Positions 25,993 through 34,073 of a stretch of DNA of 63,420 bases are shown piece after piece. Both the position numbers and the translations under genes were made by a program. The stretch's first letter is position 1, and each line of letters begins with the position of its first letter. The notes beneath the pieces were generated by a model. It had not been told where the DNA came from, made no database searches, and saw only the letters and a list, made by a program, of their open reading frames with translations. The stretch spans positions 1 through 63,420 of the forward strand of contig JAEETM010000010.1 of NCBI GenBank assembly GCA_016290335.1, written 5' to 3'. Origin of the DNA: Treponema sp. (GTDB lineage: Bacteria > Spirochaetota > Spirochaetia > Treponematales > Treponemataceae).

Positions 25993-27099
25993 ATGTCCGA
26001 AACATTAAAGCCTTTTTATAATCCTGGACCTGGAGATATTATTAAAGATGCGCTTGAAGAACTTGGCTGGCAGCAGGATGATCTTGCAGAAATCTTAGGA
26101 TTATCAATAAAAAGTGTGAATCTCATTTTGAACAACAAGCAGGCTATTACTCCAGAAACTGCAGAATTGCTTGGTAAGACATTTTCAACTTCTGCAGAAA
26201 TGTGGTTGAATCTTGATGCAAAATATCAGCTTAGAAAGCTGGAAGAAAAACCATCAGAAAAGAAAGAAATCACTCAGGCAAAAGCAGAGTTTAGAAAACT
26301 TATGCCAGTATATGAAATGAAAAAGAAAGGATGGTTTGTAAATGATGTTTCAACAGTTTACGGAATAAAAGAAGAAAGAAAACGTATTTTTGGAGATGAA
26401 GAAACTGTTCCCCAAAATGATGGGAAGAACTTCTGCGCTCGTCAGACTAATTTTGATTTTGATTACACTCTTACTTATTGTAATGTGTGGTATCAATTTG
26501 CAAAATTACATGCAGAACAAATCAGCCTTCCTTCATACCATAAAGCAGGCTTAGAAAAAATTGCAGAAAATATATGCTCTTACACTTTACAGGAAGACGG
26601 AATAAATAAAATTATTTCTGATTTGCACTCCTGCGGTGTTGGCTTTTTTGTTCTAAGTCATCTGCAAAAAACATATCTTGATGGCGCAGCTTTTACACTC
26701 GGAGAAAATCCATTCATTGTCTATACAGCTCGCTACGATAGAGTTGATAATTTCTGGTTTGTTATTGCTCATGAAATCTCACATATTCTTTTACATTTTG
26801 ATCATTTGTCTAAAGGCTGTCTTGATGATATGGATTCCAGCGCAAGTTCAGAACTGGAAATTGAGGCCGATGCAAAAGCTTCAGAATTGCTTCACACAGA
26901 TGAAATCCTTGAACTTGGAACTCAATACAGGCACTATTTTACATTAGACCGGCTTATGAAGATAAGCGAAACATTACAAATTGCAGCTCCTGTTGTATTG
27001 GGAATCTTGCAGCATTATAAAATTATTGAATGGAAAAAGTTTAGTAACTTACGTGAAAGTGTAAAAGATAAGATTAATGAAGAAGTTATTAAGGGGTAG
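25993..27099 (+). CDS. higA: HigA antitoxin fused to an ImmA/IrrE-type metalloprotease
   Basis: The protein has about 368 residues from the ATG at 25993, which has GGAG at a good distance; a start at 25978 inside higB is the alternative. The N-terminal HTH is HigA-like: YNPGPGDIIKDALEELGWQQ, DDLAEILGLSIKSVNLILNN, KQAITPETAELLGKTF. A helical linker of about 100 residues follows. Then comes a zinc-protease domain with FVIAHEISHILLHF (His-Glu and His, about residues 260-264) and the downstream Glu in EIEADAKASELL. Ordinary HigA is about 100 residues. The fusion suggests that antitoxin release or turnover is tied to proteolysis. Confidence 0.88.
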   Translation: MSETLKPFYNPGPGDIIKDALEELGWQQDDLAEILGLSIKSVNLILNNKQAITPETAELLGKTFSTSAEMWLNLDAKYQLRKLEEKPSEKKEITQAKAEFRKLMPVYEMKKKGWFVNDVSTVYGIKEERKRIFGDEETVPQNDGKNFCARQTNFDFDYTLTYCNVWYQFAKLHAEQISLPSYHKAGLEKIAENICSYTLQEDGINKIISDLHSCGVGFFVLSHLQKTYLDGAAFTLGENPFIVYTARYDRVDNFWFVIAHEISHILLHFDHLSKGCLDDMDSSASSELEIEADAKASELLHTDEILELGTQYRHYFTLDRLMKISETLQIAAPVVLGILQHYKIIEWKKFSNLRESVKDKINEEVIKG

Positions 27100-27117
27100 A
27101 AAAAAAATGACGTATAT

Positions 27118-27147
27118 AAAAATCCATGCTTATAGCATGGATTTTTA
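27118..27147 (+). terminator. Bidirectional terminator between higA and the GH43 lipoprotein
   Basis: ATCCATGC and GCATGGAT pair around TTATA, flanked by A-run and T-run, so it can stop transcription from both sides of this convergent gap. Confidence 0.85.
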
Positions 27148-27158
27148 TATAATTGTAG

Positions 27159-28679
27159 TTATTTCTCTATCTTCCAGCTTTCCAATGCAAAGTCGCCGTT
27201 GAAAATGAAGAAGAGCTTGTGGAGGGCGCTTGAGTCAAAATCATCTGGGAGGGTGATGTTGGCTGTTGTTTCGGCGTCACTCTTGATGATGATTGTTGCA
27301 AGCTCTGGGCCTTTTTCACGGTCGAGGGTGATTTTGAGGGTGCCGGAGCGGCTGCCAGCGGTTGGTTTTACGGTGATGCTGGAAGCACCTTTTGACAAGT
27401 CGGCGCCATCAATTTCGAGATAAGCGTCTTCAGCAATTGGGAAAACCTTGCCAGGCATAATTACGAGATTTTTTGAGTTACGCAGAGTTGCGGCTGGAAC
27501 TGTCTCGTAAGGATTAAAGGCGCAGATTCTTTCCGGACCAGATTTTGTTACGCTCTGGACAGGGATTGTGCCATCATCATTAATCTTAAAGTCGCTGATA
27601 AATATGTTGCGGTAGCCGCCTTTGAGTAAGCCGACAGTTTTTTCCATTGTCTGGGTGTGGTAAGCGATGTACCATTTGCCCTTGAGCTGGAAAATCCAGT
27701 GATGGTTGTTGCCCCATGGTCCAAAGTAGCGGCCCGGGTTCAGGAGTGTTTCGCCCTTGTAGGTGAAAGGTCCAAGTGGATTGTCGGAAGTCATGTAGCA
27801 GATGGAAGCAGTTGAAGGAATGTGAGGTCCTGCTGCACCTTCGCGGCTGGCCCAGTTTGAACAGTAAGAGTAATAATATTTTCCGTTGATTTTGTTGATG
27901 CCTGAATCTTCAAAAAGGAAAGGGGCGTCAATTTCTTCAGGCTTTGTGTCGAGAGAAATCATATCTGGCTGGAGACGTGCGCAGCGTGCAGATTTAGGGT
28001 GCTCTACATCTTTATCATGACCGCCGCCAAAATAGATATAGCCAGTGCCATCATCATCTACGAAAACAGCCGGGTCAAAAAGCCAGTAAACGCCCTGCAT
28101 GTTTGGAGAGCCGCGATTTACCAGAGCTACACCAAGAGGGTCTGTAAAAGGTCCTGTTGGAGAGTCAGCAGTAAGAACTCCGATTCCGTTTGCACTGTCG
28201 GCAAAATAAAGGAAGAACTTATCCTTGCCGTCTATTTTTTTTGTGGCGATTGCAGGAGCCCAGGAATTGCGTGCCCATTTTGCAGCACCATCAGGACCGG
28301 CAACTTTTACTTCGCCGCAGTCTGTCCAGTTTACAAGGTCCTTGGAAGAAAAAATGTTCAGCGTGTTGATTCTGCCGTAGCCGTTATCTTCAAGACCGGC
28401 GGTATATTCTACCTGCTGAAAATCGTTTGTTCCGTAGATGTAAACAGTGTCCTTGTAAACCAGAACAGCCGGGTCTGCGGTGAACTTCCAGGCATTTATT
28501 GGATTGTTTTCAGAAAGACCTTTAATTGCCTTTTCTGCCATTTTTTTCTGCATTCCTGTTGGTTTGAATGCTGGGGATGATGTTGCGGCCGATTCGTTTG
28601 AAGAATTGGTTGCGCAAGATGTTATTGTTGTACTCATGATAAGAACCACACCTAAAAAAAGATTTTTGAAAGATTTCAT
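27159..28679 (-). CDS. GH43-family lipoprotein with C-terminal carbohydrate-binding-like domain
   Basis: The 506-residue protein has a lipobox (MSTTITSCATN) and a Ser-rich tether. A GH43 propeller follows: WKFTADPAVLVYKDTVYIYG (general-base Asp), WLFDPAVFVDDDGTGYIYFG (second Asp) and FLFEDSGINKINGKYYYSYC (Glu). About residues 390-506 (YLEIDGADLSKGASSITVKP to LFFIFNGDFALESWKIEK) look like a CBM6-type beta-sandwich. It likely releases arabinose from xylan or arabinan at the cell surface. The TATAAT on the minus strand is almost adjacent to the ATG and there is no ribosome site, so translation may be leaderless. A LacI-type operator lies just upstream. Confidence 0.9.
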   Translation of the reverse strand: MKSFKNLFLGVVLIMSTTITSCATNSSNESAATSSPAFKPTGMQKKMAEKAIKGLSENNPINAWKFTADPAVLVYKDTVYIYGTNDFQQVEYTAGLEDNGYGRINTLNIFSSKDLVNWTDCGEVKVAGPDGAAKWARNSWAPAIATKKIDGKDKFFLYFADSANGIGVLTADSPTGPFTDPLGVALVNRGSPNMQGVYWLFDPAVFVDDDGTGYIYFGGGHDKDVEHPKSARCARLQPDMISLDTKPEEIDAPFLFEDSGINKINGKYYYSYCSNWASREGAAGPHIPSTASICYMTSDNPLGPFTYKGETLLNPGRYFGPWGNNHHWIFQLKGKWYIAYHTQTMEKTVGLLKGGYRNIFISDFKINDDGTIPVQSVTKSGPERICAFNPYETVPAATLRNSKNLVIMPGKVFPIAEDAYLEIDGADLSKGASSITVKPTAGSRSGTLKITLDREKGPELATIIIKSDAETTANITLPDDFDSSALHKLFFIFNGDFALESWKIEK

Positions 28680-28708
28680 GATTATAGTGTATAGGGTTTT
28701 GAAAGAAA

Positions 28709-28724
28709 AGTAAAACGTTTTACT
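28709..28724. promoter_or_regulatory. LacI-family operator
   Basis: AGTAAAACGTTTTACT is a perfect 16-base palindrome with the central CG of LacI/CcpA-type sites. It is about 30 bases upstream of the GH43 lipoprotein ATG, near the promoter. A sugar-responsive repressor encoded elsewhere is the probable binder. The divergent SUMF1 gene starts 128 bases away and may be affected as well. Confidence 0.75.
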
Positions 28725-28851
28725 AAAAAAATATCTGTTTTATAAAAAAATAAAAAAAATTTTAGGTTTTTTTTAGATTTTTTATTTAGACTCTTAATGT
28801 AAACAAAAAAAAATAACGTGTTAAATACACAAAAAACACAAGGGGTTTATT

Positions 28852-30156
28852 ATGAAAAAAATGAAAAAGGTTTTGGCGCTTCTCACAGCAGGCGCACTAT
28901 TATTTGGTTGTATGTTTTCTTTAGCAGGATGTACTGGAGGTAATACGCCGGAAAAACAAGGAAATCAGGAAAAATCAGAAGATCAAGAAAAATCAGAAGA
29001 TCAAGAAAAATCAGAAGATCAAGAAGATTCAGAAGATCAAAATGATCAAGAAGATTCAGATGATTCAGAAGATTCAACTGATAGCAATGTATATACCATC
29101 ACCATTAATGAAATGGAACATGGTTCAGTAACTGCCAGTAAAACCAGCAATATTTCTGAAGGCGAAACCATAACTCTCACTGTAACTGCAGATTCAGGGT
29201 ATAAACTTGATACACTTTCTGTAAAGAAAGGCAGCGTTGATGTTAGTGTTTCTGATAATACTTTTACAATGCCTGCTGCAAATGTTACCGTAAGCGCTAC
29301 CTTCAAAAGTACAATACTAGAAGGCTTTGTAAAGGTGAATGGTGCAACAGTAAGTAACGCTGTTTCTGGATCAAATATATTTACTGGAGAGACTTCGTAT
29401 ACAATTCCTACAATGTATGTATGTAATCACGAAGTAACACAGAAAGAATACGAGACCTATTGCTACTATTCTTCTAATAAAAGTAAAGAAAAACCTTCTG
29501 AAGAATCTGGGCTCGGTGATGATTTTCCTGCCTATTATGTGAGCTGGAACGATGCAATTGTGTACTGTAACCTTCGTTCAGTAGCAGAAAATCTAACACC
29601 TGTATACTCGATATGGAATAAGACGGACGTAAGTAAATGGGAGAATACTAAGAGATATGGTAATGGTTACGAAGGTAAATACGCCGGCAATATTTATGAA
29701 GCAAAAAGTTATGATGGTTGGCAGCAAGTTACCGCCGATCCAAATGCCAATGGATACCGCCTCCCTACAAACGCAGAATGGGAGTACATAGCTAGAGGTG
29801 GAAATGACGGTATTCTAAAAGAGCAGACAAAATACAGTGGAAGCGACAAGTATAAAGATGTCGCATGGTGTATGGGGACTACATATCCTGATGAATATAG
29901 AACTCACGAAGTGAAAACCAAAGCTCCAAATACACTTGGAATTTACGATATGAGCGGCAATGTGAGTGAATGGTGTTTTGATTATCAACTTGAAGAAAAG
30001 TATGGTACAATAATCACAAATTCTTTCCGCAAAACTCGCGGTGGTAATTGGTTTTGGGATGAATCATTTTGTACTTTGAATTATTATAAGGAGGGTGCAG
30101 TTCAAACTGCCCACTCAGATACTATCGGTTTCCGTGTTGTGCGTAACGCAGAGTAG
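28852..30156 (+). CDS. Lipoprotein with InlB-like repeat and SUMF1/FGE-sulfatase domain
   Basis: The 434-residue protein has a lipobox (SLAGCTGG), then an acidic stalk built from a six-residue unit EKSEDQ (18-base DNA unit, three exact copies from 28969 plus decaying copies). Next is a bacterial-repeat beta-domain (YTITINEMEHGSVTAS to VTVSATF, about 80-150). The C-terminal part has formylglycine-generating-enzyme (SUMF1) features: YVCNHEVTQKEYETYC, YYVSWNDAIVYCNLRS, NGYRLPTNAEWEYIARGG, LGIYDMSGNVSEWCFD and GFRVVR. In such surface proteins SUMF1 domains often act as C-type-lectin-like binding folds rather than enzymes. Confidence 0.88.
   Translation: MKKMKKVLALLTAGALLFGCMFSLAGCTGGNTPEKQGNQEKSEDQEKSEDQEKSEDQEDSEDQNDQEDSDDSEDSTDSNVYTITINEMEHGSVTASKTSNISEGETITLTVTADSGYKLDTLSVKKGSVDVSVSDNTFTMPAANVTVSATFKSTILEGFVKVNGATVSNAVSGSNIFTGETSYTIPTMYVCNHEVTQKEYETYCYYSSNKSKEKPSEESGLGDDFPAYYVSWNDAIVYCNLRSVAENLTPVYSIWNKTDVSKWENTKRYGNGYEGKYAGNIYEAKSYDGWQQVTADPNANGYRLPTNAEWEYIARGGNDGILKEQTKYSGSDKYKDVAWCMGTTYPDEYRTHEVKTKAPNTLGIYDMSGNVSEWCFDYQLEEKYGTIITNSFRKTRGGNWFWDESFCTLNYYKEGAVQTAHSDTIGFRVVRNAE
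28969..29040 (+). repeat. 18-base in-frame tandem repeat
   Basis: The unit GAAAAATCAGAAGATCAA occurs exactly three times (28969-29022), a fourth copy has three changes, and degenerate copies run to about 29077. Since 18 is divisible by 3, copy-number changes alter stalk length without breaking the frame. Confidence 0.9.
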
Positions 30157-30206
30157 TATTGTAGTATTTCAAAAAATGATTAATAAGATTAGTTAGCCCA
30201 TTCTTT

Positions 30207-30240
30207 CTGACCCCGAATTAGTTTCGGGGTCAGTTTTTTT
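30207..30240. terminator. Terminator between convergent genes
   Basis: CTGACCCCGAA pairs with TTTCGGGGTCAG around TTAG and ends in TTTTTTT. It closes the SUMF1 gene; the minus-strand oxidoreductase operon ends 5 bases further on. Confidence 0.9.
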
Positions 30241-30244
30241 AGAA

Positions 30245-30661
30245 TCAAACAACATCTTCCCCAGCAACTAATGAAACTCCAGTCTGCAAAAAATCTTCTA
30301 CAATTACATCACCGGTTTTAACAGGGGCTTTAATCTCCAGACGCTTAACGTATTGCATGGCGCGGAGAAGCATTTTTTTAGGGATTTCGCCTTTTGTGCG
30401 GGCAGAAACAAGCGGGCGTGTGCCTCCGGTGACGGCGACGGTGCAGGTAAGTGTGCGCATTGGGTTGGTGAGCTCGGTAAAGGCGTACTGTTCGCCGCGT
30501 TTGCAGGAGTTGCCGGTCACGGTGATTTTTGGGGCAGTGGTGCCGGGCAGGGCGGAGTCTGAGGATGATGAATCCAGGACGGTTGCTTCCAGCTGGCAGC
30601 CCATCGGGCAGATTATGCAGGTAAGGTGATGTATATTTTTGTTTTCCATATTATTTTCCAT
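30245..30661 (-). CDS. DUF1667 protein, glycerol-3-phosphate oxidation cluster
   Basis: The 138-residue DUF1667 protein has a Cys cluster LTCIICPMGCQLEA and a further GNSCKRGEQYAFTELTNPMR, probably binding zinc or Fe-S. The middle keeps the conserved TKGEIPKKMLLRAM segment. DUF1667 genes are regularly third in a cluster with a GlpA-like dehydrogenase and an NAD(P)/FAD oxidoreductase, exactly as here. An ATG 12 bases downstream of the first gives an alternative start. A Ser-rich insertion (DSSSSDSALPGTTAP) follows the first Cys motif. Confidence 0.87.
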   Translation of the reverse strand: MENNMENKNIHHLTCIICPMGCQLEATVLDSSSSDSALPGTTAPKITVTGNSCKRGEQYAFTELTNPMRTLTCTVAVTGGTRPLVSARTKGEIPKKMLLRAMQYVKRLEIKAPVKTGDVIVEDFLQTGVSLVAGEDVV

Positions 30662-30681
30662 AGTTTTATCCCTTCGAACGA

Positions 30682-32115
30682 TTAGTCGATTGAATCCTCC
30701 GGCATTTCTATTGAGATTGTGATTGACTGCGGAGATTTGCGAAGCTGTTCTATTGCGGCAGGTTTAAGCTCTATGGTCTGCATCTCTCCGGGGCGGACAA
30801 TGCGTTTTTTTGCCTGGGCAAGAAGCTGCTGACCCGCGTAGACCGAAGCTGTAACGGAGCGGTAAACGTCAGTCGAGCGGAACATAATTCGGATTGCGTC
30901 GGCGGATGATGCCGGTTTTGAGGTGGAAGACTTGGTTGCCTTTGCAGGACCAGTACCCGTCATCAAATCAAGATGCTGAGGAACTGCGTAACGCACACGG
31001 TTTCCGGCAAGAACTGGCACTGTTATGTTTCCGGCGGTGTTCATAGGATTCTGGCAGTAAGCGGCGGCAGATTTTCCGGCAAGGAGACTTTCTTCGGTAA
31101 CAAAATCAACTAAATCATGAACGTGAACGCTGTTTCCGCACGCAAAAATGCCCGGAATGGAAGTTTCCATATACTGGTCAACGGAAGGCCCGCTGGTGAT
31201 AGAGTCGAGCGCAACGCCGGCTGCAATGCTTACTTCGTTTTCCGGGATAAGTCCAACGCTGAGCAGAACGGTATCGCATTCAATAAACTCTTCTGTGCCT
31301 GGAATCGGCTTACGGTGTTCATCAACTTTTGCAATCGTAACGCCGCTAACCCTGTCCGTTCCGTGAATCTGGATGATGGTAGTGCTGAGTTTAAGCGGAA
31401 TATCAAAGTTTTCAAGACACTGAGTAAGGTTTCGCGCAAGACCGGCCGAGTAATTCATAATCTCGCAGACAACTTTAACTTCGGCACCTTCGAGCGTGAG
31501 TCGGCGGGCCATAATCAAACCGATGTCGCCGCTGCCAAGAATTACAACTTTTTTGCCAGGAAGGTAGCCGTCAATATTAACGAAACGCTGAGCACTTCCT
31601 GCGGTAAAAATGCCGGCCGGGCGGGTGCCAGGAATAACAAGTGCACCGCGGGTTCGTTCACGGCAGCCCATACAGAGGATGATGGTTCTGGTTTGGAGCA
31701 TCATGAGGCCGTCGTTGGAGTTGATGGCGATGACGCGGTGGAGGGACTGAATCTGGTTGCCGGCGGAATCATCACCGCGCTGAATCTCCAGAACCATCGT
31801 ATTTACTTTGCTTTCTATGCCGAGTTCTTCAACTTGACTAACAAAACGATTTGCGTATTCGGGGCCGGTAAGTTCTTCGCCAAAGTAGTGGAGTCCAAAG
31901 CCGTTGTGAATGCACTGCAGGAGGATGCCGCCCAAGCGGTTGTCGCGTTCCAGAATGAGGACATTTTTCAGGCCGTTTTGTTTGGCTGCAATTGCTGCGG
32001 CAAGTCCTGCGGGGCCGCCACCTACAATTATAGTGTCGTATATCAGATTGCCACTGGTTTCAATTTGCTTTTTGGTGGCAACTGGTTTTTTCGTTGTTGT
32101 AGTCTTCTTTGTCAT
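30682..32115 (-). CDS. NAD(P)/FAD-dependent oxidoreductase (GlpB-like position)
   Basis: From the ATG at 32115 there are 477 residues. I chose this start because GGAGG is 8 bases ahead and the ATG overlaps the upstream stop (ATGA). FAD fold: TIIVGGGPAGLAAAIAAKQN; redox region CMGCRERTRGALVIPGTRPA; NAD fold VVILGSGDIGLIMARRLTLE; second FAD strand SIPGIFACGNSVHVHDLVD. It probably passes electrons from the GlpA-like partner to NAD(P) or a carrier. Two low-complexity segments are unusual: a Thr/Lys-rich N-terminus (TKKTTTTKKPVATKK) and an insertion near residue 395 (KATKSSTSKPASSADA). Confidence 0.87.
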   Translation of the reverse strand: MTKKTTTTKKPVATKKQIETSGNLIYDTIIVGGGPAGLAAAIAAKQNGLKNVLILERDNRLGGILLQCIHNGFGLHYFGEELTGPEYANRFVSQVEELGIESKVNTMVLEIQRGDDSAGNQIQSLHRVIAINSNDGLMMLQTRTIILCMGCRERTRGALVIPGTRPAGIFTAGSAQRFVNIDGYLPGKKVVILGSGDIGLIMARRLTLEGAEVKVVCEIMNYSAGLARNLTQCLENFDIPLKLSTTIIQIHGTDRVSGVTIAKVDEHRKPIPGTEEFIECDTVLLSVGLIPENEVSIAAGVALDSITSGPSVDQYMETSIPGIFACGNSVHVHDLVDFVTEESLLAGKSAAAYCQNPMNTAGNITVPVLAGNRVRYAVPQHLDLMTGTGPAKATKSSTSKPASSADAIRIMFRSTDVYRSVTASVYAGQQLLAQAKKRIVRPGEMQTIELKPAAIEQLRKSPQSITISIEMPEDSID

Positions 32116-33773
32116 TTTGCAACCTCCGGAACGCATGGGCGGGTTTTGGAATCGAGAACGTAAGAGGTGCCGCCGCGCTTTGTGATGTTTATCATTGGGA
32201 TCTGGAGCTCACGGCTGAGGATTTCGGTAACGCGTGGACTGCAGAAACCGGCCTGACATCGACCCATACCGGCACGGGTGCGTCGTTTTACACCGTCCAA
32301 ATCGACTGCGCCGATTGGGCTGTGGATGGCGGCAACAATTTCACCTTCGGTAATCATTTCGCAGCGGCAGATAATCTGACCGTAGCGGCTGTCTTTTTTG
32401 ATGAGATCCAGTTTTTCTTCGTGGGAAGCGAACTTAAAGCTTGGAATGCCTTCGCGTTCTTCGATAAAATAGTTAGTGCCGGAGGAAGCAGGTTTCGTGT
32501 TTTCCTTTGAAGTCTTGGCTGCGGATGCAGTCTTCGAAGCCGCACCGGAAGAAGTGGCTTTGCTGGCAACAGGTTTTAGTGTCGTCTTCAATCCGGCTTC
32601 CTTCAGAAGTTCAACAACTGCTTCGCCAATTGCAGGGGCAGAAGTCAAACCTGGCGAACAGATGCCGCCTACGTTTATAAAGCCGCGAATCTTTGCATCT
32701 TCTTCTATTATAAAGTCGTTTATTGGAGTACCGTCTGGCTCAACTGCAATGGCGCGGATGCCGGCAAAGGAGTTGATAATGTTGCGCTGAGGGATATCGG
32801 GGACGGAGCGGCGGGCTGCTTTAAGAATGGCTTCCTGAGAGGCGGCGGTGGTTCCGGTGTAGTCGATTGTATCTTTGGAAACGGCGTCGGCACTTGGACC
32901 GATGAGGATGTTGCCGTCGACTGTGCGGGTAACAAGAACGCCCTTGCCGAGCGGGCCCGGAGTCTGGAAAAGTACATGATTTACAAGATTTATGCATTTG
33001 TTATCCAGAATACAGTATTCGCCTTTGCGCTGGATAATGCGGTAATCGCGGGCACCTGCCATTCGGCTGATTTCGTCGGCTTTGAGACCGGCTGCGTTGA
33101 CAACAAAGCGGGCTTTTATTTCGCCGGCGGTTGTGGAGAGGGTGAAGAAGGCGGCGGTGCGGGACGAGCTCTTATCATCATCATTTTTACCGGCGGCTTT
33201 GGAGCGAGAAGCTGGAGTTTTGGAAGCAGGAGGCGTAATTGAATGAACCGCGGTGTTTCGCAAAAAAGTAACGCCATTGATTACGGCACTTTCGGCAATT
33301 GCCCAGGTGGCCTGATATGGAGAAGTGATGGCGGCGGTAGGGGCGTAGAGGGCACCAACGGCTTCTTCGCTGAGATTCGGTTCAAGCTCTTCCAGCTGGG
33401 CGCGGTTCAAAATCTTAAGCTTCTTAACACCGTTTTTCTTTCCGCGTTCCAGCAGAACCTTTAATTTGGCAAGACCATCATCATCAAAAGCGAGAACGAG
33501 GGAGCCAATCTGCTTGTAATCAAAATGAAGCTTCTGCGCAAGGTCGGTAAAAAGCTCTGCGCCGCGAACATTATATTTTGCCATAAGTGAGCCGGGTTCA
33601 GGATCATAGCCCGCGTGAACAATTCCGGAGTTTGCCTTACTTGTTCCGCAGCTTACATCATCCTCTTTATCCAAAAGACAGACACGCGCCGTCGTTTTGC
33701 TCAGCTCACGTGCAATACACGCACCGGAAATACCGGCACCAATAATCACAACATCGTATTCCATGTTTTCCAT
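32112..33773 (-). CDS. GlpA-like FAD dehydrogenase with BFD-type [2Fe-2S] domain
   Basis: This 553-residue FAD-dependent dehydrogenase begins YDVVIIGAGISGACIAREL and contains SGIVHAGYDPEPGS, matching the glycerol-3-phosphate dehydrogenase / L-2-hydroxyglutarate oxidase family. The C-terminal domain has ICRCEMI ... GMGRCQAGFC, the four-Cys [2Fe-2S] BFD motif of GlpA. It is the first gene of a three-gene operon. Two Ala/Ser/Lys/Thr-rich insertions are not part of the family fold: about residues 185-210 (PPASKTPASRSKAAGKNDDD) and 395-430. Substrate is probably glycerol 3-phosphate; other 2-hydroxyacids cannot be excluded. Confidence 0.87.
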   Translation of the reverse strand: MENMEYDVVIIGAGISGACIARELSKTTARVCLLDKEDDVSCGTSKANSGIVHAGYDPEPGSLMAKYNVRGAELFTDLAQKLHFDYKQIGSLVLAFDDDGLAKLKVLLERGKKNGVKKLKILNRAQLEELEPNLSEEAVGALYAPTAAITSPYQATWAIAESAVINGVTFLRNTAVHSITPPASKTPASRSKAAGKNDDDKSSSRTAAFFTLSTTAGEIKARFVVNAAGLKADEISRMAGARDYRIIQRKGEYCILDNKCINLVNHVLFQTPGPLGKGVLVTRTVDGNILIGPSADAVSKDTIDYTGTTAASQEAILKAARRSVPDIPQRNIINSFAGIRAIAVEPDGTPINDFIIEEDAKIRGFINVGGICSPGLTSAPAIGEAVVELLKEAGLKTTLKPVASKATSSGAASKTASAAKTSKENTKPASSGTNYFIEEREGIPSFKFASHEEKLDLIKKDSRYGQIICRCEMITEGEIVAAIHSPIGAVDLDGVKRRTRAGMGRCQAGFCSPRVTEILSRELQIPMINITKRGGTSYVLDSKTRPCVPEVAK

Positions 33774-33789
33774 AAGTATATTTTACTCC

Positions 33790-33855
33790 ATAAATCGTCA
33801 AAAATGAAGAAATAAAGCGAAATAAAGAGGATAAATCGTCAAAAGTGAAGAAATA
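33790..33855. repeat. Imperfect 41-base direct repeat
   Basis: ATAAATCGTCAAAAATGAAG (33790) recurs at 33831 with one change, and the match extends over 25 bases. Both copies lie just upstream of the GlpA-like gene on its promoter side, so they may be paired regulator sites. The rest of this gap (33774-34073) holds the shared block at 33863 and a G-rich leader with two GGAATGCATTTG-type direct repeats near 33990-34018. Confidence 0.6.
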
Positions 33856-33862
33856 GAAATAG

Positions 33863-33932
33863 TTCACTTTTTTTTCAAAAATCACCAAAAACACTGCAGT
33901 TTTTTTCAAAGTTTTGACTATATTATATATGC
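33863..33932 (+). promoter_or_regulatory. Promoter-like block shared with 12027-12095
   Basis: TTCACTTTTTTTT, A-rich spacer, GCAGTTTTTTTC and AAGTTTTGACTATATTATAT are the same ordered elements as at 12027. They stand about 140 bases ahead of the start of the PD-(D/E)XK pseudogene. Confidence 0.6.
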
Positions 33933-34073
33933 ATAAAATGCGCCTTCTGAATCTGGCAGAGGGGCTCCAGTAATTTTTTGAGGACAGAATGCGAATGCAT
34001 TTGCGCGGAGTGGAATGCATTTGTACGGGGCAGTGAGTCCCGGGGTGTCCAAAAAATGTGTGGAGGGCCGGGG

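Noticed and set aside
28969..29077. Possible CRISPR array
   Set aside because: The repeats are directly adjacent 18-base units with no unique spacers and stay in frame within a lipoprotein. No other array-like pattern or cas gene is seen.
31117..32163. Long plus-strand ORF of 348 codons
   Set aside because: It is antisense to the FAD/NAD oxidoreductase, whose motifs and ribosome site are clear. The antisense product is a Asn/Ala-rich string without domains, a by-product of the higher GC here.
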